Assembly (NCBI GenBank): GCA_037893245.1
Contig: JBAIAA010000603.1
Location: 434,001-498,000, forward strand
Direction of reading: 5' to 3'
Length of the DNA stretch: 64,000 bases
Source of the DNA: Crossaster papposus
Taxonomy: Eukaryota > Echinodermata > Asteroidea > Velatida > Solasteridae
Below the pieces are notes generated by a model. The model was not told where the DNA came from and searched no databases. It saw only the letters and a program-made list of their open reading frames with translations. Made by a program: the position numbers and the translations under genes. Of this stretch, positions 45,250-56,769 are shown piece after piece (position 1 is the stretch's first letter; each line of letters opens with the position of its first letter).

Positions 45250-45932
45250 CCTAAACCTTGGAGACCCAGGGCAAAGCTAAAGTTCTGAAGCAACGTATCG
45301 CTACTCCTGCGAAGTTATTCAGTGCATGCTAGCGTTGCGTGCAACTGCGAAGCCATCGGCGAGCTTTTGTGCGTGAGCTATTAATTGTGCGCATATTAAT
45401 TATTATTTTGTGTAGCTTGCAGTCAGAATTACAAGACTGTTAGCTGCGGCGTATATTTTATGAGTCACACGTACTGAACAGTGAAAACAGCTATGATTTA
45501 CTCACTGTAAGCGAATAATTAGTGTAAATAATAATTACTGTGAATAGAGTTGCATTTAACGCTACTGTTAATACATTATTTGTTGCGTTCGAGTTCTTGA
45601 ATTATAAAAGCTGTTTCCTCGAGTGAATTACTCTATTTAGTCTGTTTTTAATGCGTGCGCCTGCGCATTAGGTCTATTAATTAGTAGACTGGATTTTCTT
45701 AAGCCTCCTCATTTGGTTGACGACGGTGGAATCTTCCTGGTGACCCTGGGCTACCTACACCCCTCCCCTTCCCCAGTTCCCACAGAGTTAGTTAGACTGG
45801 TTCAAGACTTTCACCCCCTCCCCTTTCCCAAAACCACGCCCATCACCGATCTTCTGGCTGCGACCGATCCCGTTTGAAGTGCGCCCTCTGACGATTAGTG
45901 AAGTTCCTGCAGCGCAGACGTCCGTCAGACCC
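45250..45932. other. Short stretch without recognised genes
   Basis: No gene. Two CCCCTCCCC-type motifs occur at about 45755-45830. The target duplication GTCAGACC of the next element begins at 45925. Confidence 0.4.
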
Positions 45933-46640
45933 ACTGATCTCTATAACTGGATAGGTCGAGCGGCTCTGCACGTGAAGCCATCAGCGGCCATATTGGGATA
46001 TTAAAGACATTGCAGGCGTACACACGTTTGTATAGCGCACGACCGAGAAAACGAATGTAATATCATAGGAAACGAAGTTAACGTTACAAAAACGATCCAG
46101 TTTGATTAGGAAAATTAAGTTAAACATAATAACACCCAAGAATTACATGTATACGCCAAGTTTCAATGTTAAATAGGCCTATTTTTGGGAAAAGATACGA
46201 GACATTCGTGCGAGATGATGCAATGCAGTGCAAACTCTATGGGATATGTCGGACAAGTATTTTCAAGAATTTCCAACCTCAAATTTTTTTTTTGGGTTGT
46301 TGTTGTTGTTGTTTTTTTTGGGGGGGGAGGGAAGAATTCCACATCATAACCTTATGCACAAACCATAGGAAAAGGCAAAACGAGTTTTTGGGGATTAAGG
46401 AAATTCTTGAAATTGTTTGTTCAATTTGATATCCAGACACTAAAATGTGACAGTTTTATGATAACAAAAAAAATGTCAGTGTGTTTCAGGAAAATTTAAT
46501 TGGCACATCATGTTTTGTTCGTGGGGTTTTAAGGCAGTGTCCAGATTTAGAATCAACCTAATGTTTAGTAAATTTTTTAGAAAGGGTCCCAAAAATTCTT
46601 GCTGGACAAGTGGACAGAAAAAAACAAATTGTGGTTTTGA

Positions 46641-46689
46641 GCTTAAACCATAGAGCTGTATAATAAAGATACAGCTCTATGGCTTAAAC
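46641..46689. repeat. 21-bp inverted repeat with AATAAAG loop
   Basis: GCTTAAACCATAGAGCTGTAT (one base trimmed: CTTAAACCATAGAGCTGTAT) at 46641-46661 pairs with 46669-46689, with two or three mismatches and a 7-base loop. A strong cruciform or hairpin is expected. The loop reads AATAAAG. Confidence 0.85.
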
Positions 46690-46847
46690 TATGAACTTGA
46701 GAAACTTCAAATAAATCACAATTAAAAATATCAATCACATGTGTAAATAATGACATAAGTCACACAATGGATTCAATTTTGCTAAATGCTTTTATTTTAC
46801 ATTGATACATTACATATAACATGTAATAACTACTGCCATAGTAACAA

Positions 46848-46883
46848 CTAGCAGGATGCCGCGCTTCGCGCGGCACCTGCTAG
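46848..46883. repeat. GC-rich hairpin CTAGCAGG...CCTGCTAG
   Basis: CTAGCAGGATGCCGCGC, loop TTC, then GCGCGGCACCTGCTAG form a near-perfect 16-17-bp stem. It ends in CTAG and a compact stem as Helitron 3' ends do, but the next base is C rather than T, and no Helitron 5' end was found. Confidence 0.85.
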
Positions 46884-46991
46884 CTGGGTGAAATCGTAAC
46901 TTATAGATACACCTTGTTGACGTCTTAAAAACACAATGGATTGTATGACAAACAAATCGCGAAACTTAGCGAGTAGAGTACCAGCTAGAAA

Positions 46992-47112
46992 GTATTTCGA
47001 GCGCACGAAATTATTTCGAGCTCACGAACAGATATTCTTGGAGCGCACGAAGTGATTTCGTGGCCACGAAAACATTTCGAGCTCACGAAATAAGTTATTT
47101 TGAGTGCACGAA
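46992..47112. repeat. TTTCGAGCNCACGAAA degenerate tandem repeat
   Basis: Six to seven units close to ATTTCGAGCGCACGAA, each nearly palindromic (TTTCG...CGAAA), follow each other with variable spacing. No ORF. Confidence 0.75.
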
Positions 47113-47159
47113 ATAAAATACTCAAATTATATCGTAACGGTGATTTTTATTTGTCATAT

Positions 47160-48100
47160 GTCCCTTTAGTGGCTCCGTAGAATACCATCGACTCTGAATA
47201 ACAAACAATCTTTGTAAAAATACTTCCCGACTTTCGAACTAATAATACTCAATAGGCAGTCCATCTTCGCTTGCATGCTGCCTGCGTCTCGTGATTTTTT
47301 AACAGGAATCGTACGGGAAACAATAAGCCAATTTGGTATTCCAACTGCACATGCGCACATTTTCCCTTGACGATTTTTCTTTCGATATAAACATTTCATC
47401 GATTGCGTGCAAAAGCATAGCGGGGTACCAGCAAATTTCAAGAGATCGTCGTGTTTTAAAGTTACTAAGTAACATATTTTTGTTTACGTTTTGGTGTTTT
47501 CAGCCGCTTTGTGTGGCCAAACTTTTGTTCGAACAAATATTATTTATTTTTTTCGATTTCACAAGAAAATGTAAAAAATGCGGATTTGGTTACCACGTCC
47601 CCCATAGCCTTGTGTGCATTTGTCTGCCGTGTTTGTATCACTTGACCTCCTTGAGAAAAATTGTTGAATCTTGTTGTGCACATGCGCAGTCGGAACTCGG
47701 GATTTCTGATTTACATCATCGTGAAAATCGTGATTAAAAAACTCAACAGGCCGGCCACCTGACAGTGCGCCCTCAACTGACGTAATGCAGTCACGTTTCG
47801 AAATTTGCATATTCATATCCACCATCGCCTTACAATTTCGCGACATTTTTGCGCGATCAAAGTTGAAATTGAGGCAATAGCGATATGTTTCGGAGTGTTT
47901 TGAGACAGATAATGTTGTAATATTTAAGTATCGACGATGTGAAGCAAAGACATTTGCCCAAAAAGCAACACGAAAGGAATAAATCATTTTTTAACGTTCC
48001 CAAGCTGTGACTGAAACGTGGTAGACGCGCACGAATTCGAACCCGAAAACGAAGCCGGAGCTCAACTGGTACTATGTTTACTCCGCAGTAAACCAAGAAA
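47160..48100. other. Non-coding or unassigned stretch
   Basis: Frames of 134 (plus, 47333-47737) and 142 codons (minus, 47987-47559) overlap each other and have no recognisable motif. I do not support either as a gene. Confidence 0.35.
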
Positions 48101-48109
48101 GTATAAATC

Positions 48110-48680
48110 GGGGCACCAGCTCAAATAACACGTGACGGGGCCGCCCAATGGCGAATAACAAACTCGGCACCAACTCGGCCACCGCGCGAGCAAGGCGGAT
48201 ACAATTAATTTGCGAAGGCTTAGCGTAACGCATGTAGCCGCCGCTTAATCGCAAACAGCCAACAATTTGGTAACCGAGTTACGGTAGTACGATTTCGGGA
48301 AGGCTTCGGCCCGAACTCCGGGCAAGGACGATGCAAAAATAACGCAATAGTTCACGCAAAAAGGCCCACAGACATCGACAGGCAATCGAAAAGCGATTAC
48401 GCGTTTATCGGTAACGTCCGTTTCTTTTAAATCTCACTTCGGACGAATACGATTTTTTTAAAAATCTTATTCCCCGGGGGATTCCCCGGGGGATTCCCCG
48501 GGGGATTCCCCGTCGCGAACGATCCGGCACCCCGCCGCACCGACGCCGGCGGCACACACGCGCGGCGGCGAGTCGCCCGACCAAAAGCCAACATGGCGCC
48601 AACCACGCGCCAAGATGGCGCGGCCCTGCGTTCCAAGATGGCGGCGCCCAGGGACAAGATGGCGAATTTAACATCTTTTA
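48110..48680. promoter_or_regulatory. CpG-rich patch with repeated AAGATGGCG motifs
   Basis: The region is much richer in CpG than its surroundings. It holds a 12-base tandem ATTCCCCGGGGG (48469-48512, three and a half copies) and four ACATGGCGCC / CAAGATGGCG motifs (48591, 48611, 48634, 48655), the core of YY1-type sites found in initiator promoters. No gene start can be tied to it in either direction within the window, so it may be the promoter of a lost element or gene. The regulatory role is inferred from composition and motif only. Confidence 0.4.
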
Positions 48681-49650
48681 TAGTATAGATATGCTTATTA
48701 TGTATTGTTTACTGATGTTATAAAACCAAATAAAAAACAATTAACCCCCGACTGTTTATGAATTGAAAACCAAAACAAAACTTGCGATGTCATTTTAGAA
48801 TAAAATTGTTGATACTATGCAAAGATACATTTGACAGCATTCTTCACAGGCCAAATTTTAATAGGACACCCTTGTACGGCTTTAACTTTTAATTGTGAGT
48901 GTTTCTAGATATTTGTGCGATATGAACACAATATTTGTTTTGTAAGAAAGCAAAATAAAACCATGATTGAAAAGCAAAATTTGACAGCATAAAAATATGA
49001 CAGAACAGCGTAACATGTACACAGGGCGGCCGCTACCCAGTGATTGTGGAGAACACTGACTGGGTAAATCCATGTCATTTTAACATCTGTATAATTTGCT
49101 TTGAATATTAACAATACAATTTTAACCAGATTTGTAAGTTTTCATAAAACACATGTTCAATATATTTCCATGTTACAAAGATAGGTTTGTGACTGTTGCG
49201 ACTGTTTTATTATCTGTACTTATATTGTTGAAACATGAAATGCCAAGATGCAGAGTTCTGCAATATATTTGCAGCACATCTATAGGGATGTGGAACACCG
49301 AGATAGCTTAGCTTGGAAAACGTAGTTGGTCAATTAAGCTTCCGTATTTACTGATGGTTAAACAAAATAAGTTATGACATTCACTGTCATCTGTTGTCCC
49401 TCTGTCATAATGGGAGCAGTTCGTCCTATGACTTGTCCAGCCGTAATAAGCTGTACAGACTGACATCTTAGTAGCAAGAAGTGGACTTGGGTAAACCAAT
49501 TAGCTGTAGTGTACAAAGAAAAAAAATATACAGGTATAAATTAAATGCCAAGGAAAGAATGTTGTAACATGACGCTATTTTAAAAACACAAAATTCTCAA
49601 TTTATTTGGCATACCCATTTCTTCAGAGAGTGAAATTTCATTTGAGCACT

Positions 49651-50241
49651 GTAAGGAATGTCACCAGGACTACTTTTTTAAGAGAGATTTGTGGGCGAAA
49701 ATGAAATTGTTCTGAAGTATTGGAAATACGTGTCTACATCCAAGTTTCACCATGATAGCCTTGGCCTACACCATGCATTTAATAATACTATTATTATTAT
49801 TAATAGGTGGCTCTACACTTCCAGAATTGTGAGAGAACAAACTGTGATCATTGCGATATTGGGATAATTCTACAGAACATTAAATTTATGCACGTCAAAT
49901 AGTTCATGACACAATATGTTGTGTACGAATGTGTACACAAATTACCACCATGAACTGTTTGACGTGCAAGTCAACGGGACAGTCTTCATGGAATGGGTAC
50001 AAAATTGGTCTGAAAATACCTGTATTGTGGAATTCAATCATATTGTAAGGTATCCTAGACCAACCGATTCTATAAATCTACCGTTCTTTCGAAATATCCC
50101 AGTTTTTCTTTCAGATAAAATGATGGATAGGACCACAATATGAAACAATCCCGCTGGAATTCATGTGGAAACAAAAATATCGTTTTCGCCCAACAATGTT
50201 CTCCTAAATCTCTCTTAAAACCGTAGTCCTGACATTTTTTA
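49651..50241. mobile_element. MITE of about 590 bp with central palindrome
   Basis: GTAAGGAATGTCACCAGGAC and TTAAGAGAGATTT at the left are mirrored at the right end (inverted GTAAAAAATGTCAGGACTAC and TTAAGAGAGATTT), with GGGCGAAAA also shared. A central hairpin pairs 49890-49908 with 49949-49967 (19 bp, one mismatch, core CACGTCAAA). No ORF and no certain target duplication. It is nested in the 45933-50480 element. Confidence 0.7.
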
Positions 50242-50488
50242 CAAAGATAGATACTGATCGCACAGTCTGCGAGTTTATTTAATAAATTTACTTATTTACA
50301 AATGATTTTAATGCATGTTTACCCACCATCGCTGCTGCCACTGTCTCACTCTCGACGTGTCTACGCGTCTTTTGCATGCACAAAGGCAATGTTTTGAATA
50401 TCCCATCATGGCCGCCGGTGACTTCACGGCTCGCTATCCCATCAATGTACGCTCGACCTATCCAGTTATAGAGATCAGTGGTCAGACC

Positions 50489-50506
50489 CACTGATAGAGG
50501 TCAGTG
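50489..50506. mobile_element. 18-bp ends-only relic of the CACTGA family
   Basis: CACTGATAGAGGTCAGTG lies exactly between two copies of GTCAGACC (50481-50488 and 50507-50514). It equals CACTGA from a left end fused to TAGAGGTCAGTG from the right end of the CACTGACCTCTA subfamily. It is therefore a transposon reduced to its termini, sharing one target-site copy with the 4.5-kb element. Confidence 0.7.
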
Positions 50507-50514
50507 GTCAGACC

Positions 50515-53044
50515 AGCCGTAACTTCAGGGTGCACCATCCTAATTCAAGTCCCATTGGAAACAGTGTAAAATCAACAATGTTAACGACCAAGTTTCATGC
50601 ACACCGACATCACTGGGGTTTCTCAAACAACAATCAGATTATTGTCTTGGTCTTTATCTTTCCATTTCATTTCAATTTTTAGTAGGTTAGCCGATTACAT
50701 TTTTTAATATTCACACCAAAAGAAACTCACCTTCCGAAAGGTATTTTAAGTACGCGAAAACAGTGTTGCCGGAAAGTTAGCACTTTGGCTGGAAAAAAAC
50801 CGCAATGAATGGTCACAAATTATACATTAAAGAAAGCCCTAATTGCCAAATTATATAACAAATTGGTCATGTTTATGATAGAATAAATAAAATGAATGTT
50901 GATATGAAGAGAAAAAATACTTAAATGGCATTAAAGGCAGTCAGTGTTGCCAGAGACATGATTTTTAAATTTGAACCTTGATATATAGGCCTATAATAGT
51001 TAAGAAACATGGAATTGGTAAGTGACTTTTTATGTCAAACATTTTCTTTTGGACCTGGACTACAGTATTTAAAAATATAACAGTATACATGTACATGGAT
51101 ACAAAATAAAACAAAGTTGCAACACTGTTGCCTGCCTAGTTTGGTGGTAACATATAGTGTAATCCACATTATAGCCCTATATTCCATCAAAAAGTTGGCA
51201 TTATATCAAGCATGTATAGTGAAGCATTGAAATTTCAAGAATGAAACATACATGTTTTTAAAAATTAATTTTTTCATTTGGCATTTTTTTTTAAAAATTA
51301 ATGTCATATCTTATTGTTTACATTGTTTAGCATTCCTTACACACGGCACCTATAGAGGGGTTTAAATGTAGTAGTTTATTTTCTTTGAACTAAATACAAT
51401 TGCTCAATGAATTGACCGTCTGCTCAAAGAAGCTGACCACTGACTCAGAGAGTATATGTTTACATTATATCTCCATCTGTTTACATTAGATCCCCACTAT
51501 ACATGCTTGCACCTTGGGCTATAGTGATCACTCCTCAATGTCCTCAACACATCCAGACTGGTAATAACCAACTTGCTACTACTACAAGAACTTATAAGTG
51601 GTATTAATCCTGTAGCTTTACTGCTTTACATATAGATCAAGTTCAACTGCTAGGAACAGGCAACATATTGGACTTTCTAGCAAGGAGAACAGTTGTATTT
51701 TATCTCAAAATATTCATAATACTTTTTAATGTTGGAGAATGCTGAAAAAAGTGTAACTACATGTAAGGTCTGATACCTACAACTTTATAAAAGTCTGCTG
51801 TGTGATCTTATATACAGAGACGATACTCTGAAATCAAAATGATCCACTGTTCAAATCATACACTTTATATGTACTGCAGTATCTGAGATACTGATATGGA
51901 AATTATCTCTATGTACTATTTCGGATATGGAAGTCTCTTTATGTATATACTTTGTGCATACTCTACTCTGTGCCAGGGCAAGTATCGGATGTCCACAACA
52001 TGGGGGTAAACTTTACATACAGTGTTTTGAGCTGTTTTATGGGGAAAATGGGGCATTTATTTTAAACACTTTATCTGTGAATGAAAATTCAAAGATGTTT
52101 TGGCATTGTTGCATCTTCCTGCGAGTCATAAAATGCGATGCTTTTCCAGCATGTCCAAATGTTATCATGCAATGTATACTTGTTATGCACAATCTAGTGT
52201 ATAAACTGCAGATGAACAGATGCACTGTTGAACTTGAAGGTCATTGTATATGTATGGCTAAAGCCTTTTTGAAAGACTTGTTCAACATTTGTTGCTGCCA
52301 ATTATGTCATTGCCAATTATGTCACTGCCAATTATTTCATCACCAACTATGTTATTACCAACTGCATCATTGCCAATTGTGTCACTACTAACAATGTCAC
52401 TGCCAACTTTGTCACACAACTATGTAAATTGAGTTTTTTTCAACGAGTTTCGGTCTTTTAATGCTACCTTTCTGGCAACACTGTCTTTGCGATGCATGTT
52501 TATACAATTTAGAGTTATGTTTTTATACTTGTAAGCTGCTTTACTATATTTTGTCCTGGTATTTTGTCAGTCAGCATCATTGTTCAGCATGTAGAAAGTC
52601 ATTTAAGAGCATTATTTTCCATATATAAAATCTGAAAATATACATTTAAAAATAAATAAAGCATGAAGTTTCTGGCAACACTGCTCCCCCGTACAAAAAA
52701 TACCAAAACTTTTGTTTCCTTATTCTTACAGACCAGCATCTTATCTTTCAATCCTGGAAGCAAAACCTTCCTAAATATGCCACTTTCGGACTTCTGACAA
52801 TTTTAGCAACCACCTCTATTTCCCAAATTGACTTTTGCTCAAAACACCCCTATATGGAATAATGGAATCTTCCATTCACAATTAACTGTACTTGTATCAA
52901 GTGCATTTTTGGAAAGATTAAGGATGTATCTTTACCGTGTTGAGCTGAGAGGTAGGTAAACTATTTGGTCTTTATACAGTGAAGCTCACAACCTTCGGTC
53001 ATTTTTACTTATGAAAAGACTGAGCTAAATTAGGCAAAATATGG
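50515..53044. other. AT-rich stretch with several CAGTGTTGCC ends
   Basis: No gene is supported. CAGTGTTGCCGGAAA (50761), CAGTGTTGCCAGAGA (50942) and the inverted CTGGCAACACTG (52471-52482 and 52671-52682) look like facing terminal repeats of hAT-like relics, but no 8-bp duplication pairs them. A 15-base tandem GTCATTGCCAATTAT (about eight copies) lies at 52292-52417. Confidence 0.45.
52292..52417. repeat. 15-bp tandem repeat
   Basis: About eight units near GTCATTGCCAATTAT with substitutions, in phase with a Cys/His/Gln-rich plus-strand frame that I consider incidental. Confidence 0.8.
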
Positions 53045-53273
53045 CAACTTTGGATGAAGACATGATAAGGCGCACATCACACATCAATCACTGTACGACT
53101 TTTGCTTGAGCTTCGAAAGAGTGTGGACGTCTTTTTATCGGTCGCAGCCCGACTCTTAACTGCGAGTGGTGAGATTTATTTTCCTTATTTAGCTCGCCTT
53201 CTTACTTTATACCTGCTTGCTTTTCCTTTGCTGCTTGCTTTCTTGGCTATTCGCCTTCGGTCGTCGGACCAAC

Positions 53274-54845
53274 ATGGCCGACGACTCCGAGGAGGAAGAC
53301 ATGTCATGGGACCTTCTATCCCAACAGCAACTATTCCAAAACAGGAACAGGCAACAATACGACCAACCACGGTCAACTTTAGACAAATTAATGAGCCAAG
53401 CTCAAGAAGACAAGGATATGAATGCTGACGAAAATGATTCTCAAGTCTCTGTGAAAGCAACAAACAAAAGAAAAACACAAAGTCAAAGCGACAATTCCAG
53501 CGACTCTGATAACAGTTCCTACAGACAACAAAAAAGAAGAAACACATACTCCACCCAAGGAAACCCTACCATAGTAATCATAAACTCACCAGATGTCAAA
53601 CTTGCCCAAATAAACCCGCTAAAAATTGCTAAGGCACTAAATGCAATAGGAAGTGACATCATAAAAAATGTGACTAAAACTAATCAAGGTGGCATTAGCG
53701 TGAAATGCTACACCCCAGGACAGGCCAACAAATTGAGGAAAATCTCCAATCTTGGAAAATGGTCAGTCACCACCGACTATGCCAAATCAGAAATTCAAAG
53801 TAAGGGAGTTATATCTGGCGTTCCTCTAGAACTTACAGAACAAGACATAATCAAAGAATGCAAAAAAGCAGGCGTAATAGAGGTCCGCAGACTCACTTTC
53901 AGAAGAAATGGCCAAACAGGGAAAAGCCTTTCTGTCTGCCTCACATTTAACACACCTCACTTACCCCAGAGCATCAAATTCGGCTATCAACACTTTGACA
54001 TCAAACAATACATTCCACCAGTCATTCGTTGTTTCAATTGCCAACGACTAGGTCATACAGCTACAAATTGTCGAAGCAATACCAGATGTGTTAGATGCAG
54101 TAGAAACCATACTTACGAAGAATGTGACCAGAAAGACCAGGTGAAATGCAGCAGATGTGGTGGAAATCACTCCTCTGCCTACGGCGGATGTAACACCATG
54201 AAGCATGAAAAGAAGATACAAGAAGTTAGAGTCACTTACAACATTTCCTATGCTGAAGCTGCCAAATCCATAAGCACAAATATTACTGTCCATGCGGAAA
54301 AACCTAGGGATACATATACACCTACAATAACACCTAAACAAACTCAAATCTGGCCTGAACGAAGAAATTGGACAATCCCACAAACTCCTCAAGCTGTAAA
54401 TGATGTACCGGTACAAAGAAAACAAAACATGTCCTCTGTTAACAAAATATCGGTAGATGCATCCACCCAAACTGATCAAGTTCCAGTTGCTTGCCAAACT
54501 GAACCAACCTCAACTTACCTACAACCTGACAAATCTCTGATAGAATTGCTTATCGGAACACTTCAAATCTGGGAGACAACTAAAAAAAAGGAAAATAGAG
54601 AATCAGAAATAAAGACCCTAGTTGAACACTTGTACCATCAGTTAACTAGAACTCACAATATCAAAGAAAAACAGAGCAGACATAATGATTCCTCGCAATC
54701 CCCTGATAAGCCGGTTCGACAACCTAGATCTTCTCAATCCAAAACAAAACCCAACGAACCCACCACAGAGAACTCTCAAACTGAAACACCCAAAACAAAC
54801 CAGAAAACTTCCAATCGCCCAAAAGAAGGAAATAATCAAACGTAA
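53274..54845 (+). CDS. LINE ORF1 protein with three zinc knuckles
   Basis: The 523-residue protein is chosen to start at MADDSEEEDMSWD (ATG at 53274), because the open frame upstream is hydrophobic and out of character. Order: an acidic then Ser/Asn-rich N-terminus with a basic patch; two RRM-like segments (about residues 90-250, IVIINSPDVK ... ISVKCYTP and KGVISGVPLELT ... LSVCLTFNTP); then knuckles CFNCQRLGHTATNC, CVRCSRNHTYEEC and CSRCGGNHSSAYGGC; a Thr/Gln-rich linker; and a basic C-terminal tail rich in Gln, Ser and Lys. It would bind LINE RNA and assist target-primed reverse transcription. The frame is intact. It ends two bases before ORF2 (TAA TC ATG), a spacing that favours termination-reinitiation. 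Confidence 0.9.
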   Translation: MADDSEEEDMSWDLLSQQQLFQNRNRQQYDQPRSTLDKLMSQAQEDKDMNADENDSQVSVKATNKRKTQSQSDNSSDSDNSSYRQQKRRNTYSTQGNPTIVIINSPDVKLAQINPLKIAKALNAIGSDIIKNVTKTNQGGISVKCYTPGQANKLRKISNLGKWSVTTDYAKSEIQSKGVISGVPLELTEQDIIKECKKAGVIEVRRLTFRRNGQTGKSLSVCLTFNTPHLPQSIKFGYQHFDIKQYIPPVIRCFNCQRLGHTATNCRSNTRCVRCSRNHTYEECDQKDQVKCSRCGGNHSSAYGGCNTMKHEKKIQEVRVTYNISYAEAAKSISTNITVHAEKPRDTYTPTITPKQTQIWPERRNWTIPQTPQAVNDVPVQRKQNMSSVNKISVDASTQTDQVPVACQTEPTSTYLQPDKSLIELLIGTLQIWETTKKKENRESEIKTLVEHLYHQLTRTHNIKEKQSRHNDSSQSPDKPVRQPRSSQSKTKPNEPTTENSQTETPKTNQKTSNRPKEGNNQT

Positions 54846-54847
54846 TC

Positions 54848-56229
54848 ATGAACATTATTCTCATGGTCTTCATTATACAATGGAATGCCCAGTCTCTCAT
54901 TGCACATGGAAATGAATTAAAACATGCTATAAACAATTGGGATAGTAAACCTGACATCATATGCGTCCAAGAAACTTGGCTCAAGGAAGGGAAAAACTTC
55001 AATCTCTCTGGATACAATATTTTCCGTAATGACAGAAAACCAGAACATAAAAATACTGGCGGGGGATGTGCCATCTTCACTAGAAAAAATCTCACCGTCA
55101 ACAACATTATAGACAAACAATCTCCTATTCAATATCAAATAATTGACATTTATATTTCTGATAAAAGTAAATTAAAAATTATCAATGCCTATAATCCTTG
55201 TATCACCCTGAAAGAGGAGAACTTTATAGACATTGAAATTCATATTGGTAAAAATACTATTATTTGTGGAGACTTCAACAGCCATAATCCCCTTTGGGGA
55301 AGCAAGAAGATGGATACAAATGGCCATGTCATCGAAAATTTTATAGACAAACATCATCTTGTCTGCATAAATAATGGAGACGGGACAAGAATTAATACCT
55401 CAAATGGTACCATCACCTGCATTGATATTACTCTTACCACTTCTGACATAGCAGCTAATTACAATTGGAATATTTTAGATGACACATGGGGTAGCGATCA
55501 TCATCCTATAATTTTTGAATCTAATAAAAAATGTCTTCATACGCCACGTAAACATATCCCTCACTGGTCTATAAAAAAAGCAAACTGGGATACTTTTCAA
55601 ACTGCCTGTGATAGTTTCATTACTGAACCCAACATAACCACATGTTGCAGTGCTGAAGAGACATATAACATATACATCAATCAACTCACTGAGGCTATTA
55701 ACTGTTCCATCCCACAAACCACTACTACTAAAATTTATAAAAGAAACCCCACCACATGGTGGAACGATGATTGCAAAAGAGCTATTAAAAATCGTAAAGA
55801 AGCCCTTATAACCCTTAAAAAAAACCGTCATCCTCAAGACCTTATTCACTATAAATATACTTGTGCCATGGCTCGTAAAACAATAAAAGTGGCTAAAAGA
55901 GAGGATTGGAAAAATTTCTGCAATACTTTAAACTACCAAACTCCCTCTAAAAAGATCTGGGACAAAATTCATCGTATTAACAATACCCATACCAAGACTA
56001 ATATTTCCACTTTAACAGACAACAATCAAGATTTCATTACAGATAAAGAAAAGGCTAACTTGCTTGCTAGTAGTTTTGCTTCCATCAGTAGTGACCAAAA
56101 CTACAGTGATTCTTTCCTTGAAGTAAAACAAAATGCAGAAGATAACTTTTCCCACTCTGAAGAAAATGATAACATCATTAATGATCCTTTTAACATATCA
56201 GAACTTGACGAAGCCATCAATTCAGCTAA
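54848..56229 (+). pseudogene. LINE ORF2, endonuclease part, 5' of the insertion
   Basis: The frame begins right after ORF1 and encodes an APE-type endonuclease: QWNAQSL, CVQETWLKEG (catalytic Glu), IICGDFNSHNPLWGS (Asp and Asn) and DDTWGSDHHPI (Ser-Asp-His). It then has the linker block NPTTWWNDDCKRA and approaches the RT N-terminus. All endonuclease motifs are present and the frame is intact to the insertion, where it is cut at codon level by the TIR element; ORF2 resumes at 59999. This domain would nick the target DNA. Confidence 0.9.
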
Positions 56230-56769
56230 TAGTCAGGTAGCTTAGGGATGGAATCGTGACCGACTGGCCCAAAGCACCAAATTTGGTAGGTACCTTCTAT
56301 AGGCCCCAGAAATAAATTTTAGAAGGGGTGACACCAAAAAATATTTTTGGAAGGTACCTAATTTGCATAATTTCAAAATGGCTGCAAAATCCTATACTTA
56401 AGCACTAATTTTGGTACATTTTTATCATTTGAAAGCAAAAGTCATTTTGAAATATTTACCTCGGTGGTTTTGTTTACATATTCTGCACTTAAACAACATT
56501 AATTAGCTGATGATGTGCCTAGGTAATTATGTTTAGTCAGAAATCCAAGATGGCCACGATAATAATAAATTAAGTATCGTGTTTTTTGGGAAGCAGCGTA
56601 ATAATACATGTCTCACCGTTTTTAATTTTTTTTAGAACGATTCTTGGTCACCTGGGAAGGACATTAACGTGAAGGACGTGTAATACTGGGTTTTGTGGAA
56701 TTTTCTTTCTTTTTCTGTGAGGCTATTATGTTTTTTAATTCTAATGGAGTGCTTTTGCAAGAAGGTATA

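Larger units (their letters stand above)
45933..50480. mobile_element. 4.5-kb hAT-like element of the CACTGA family
   Basis: The left end CACTGATCTCTATAACTGGA (45933) and the inverted right end (to 50480) match closely for about 30 bp and more loosely for about 100 bp (shared GCGGCCAT-TGGGATATT). The 8-bp duplication GTCAGACC flanks it at 45925-45932 and 50481-50488. It is a relative of the CACTGACCTCTA MITEs at 517 and 27975. The interior has no recognisable hAT transposase; it contains palindromes, a CACGAAA-type tandem repeat, a CpG-rich patch and another MITE, so it is probably a non-autonomous element enlarged by insertions. Confidence 0.8.

Noticed and set aside
46848-46883. Helitron 3' end (hairpin plus CTAG)
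   Set aside because: The base after CTAG is C, not T, no TC-type 5' end was found, and the CTAG is part of the stem itself.
47333-47987. Two overlapping ORFs of 134 and 142 codons
   Set aside because: Opposite strands, no motif, inside a transposon without other coding evidence.
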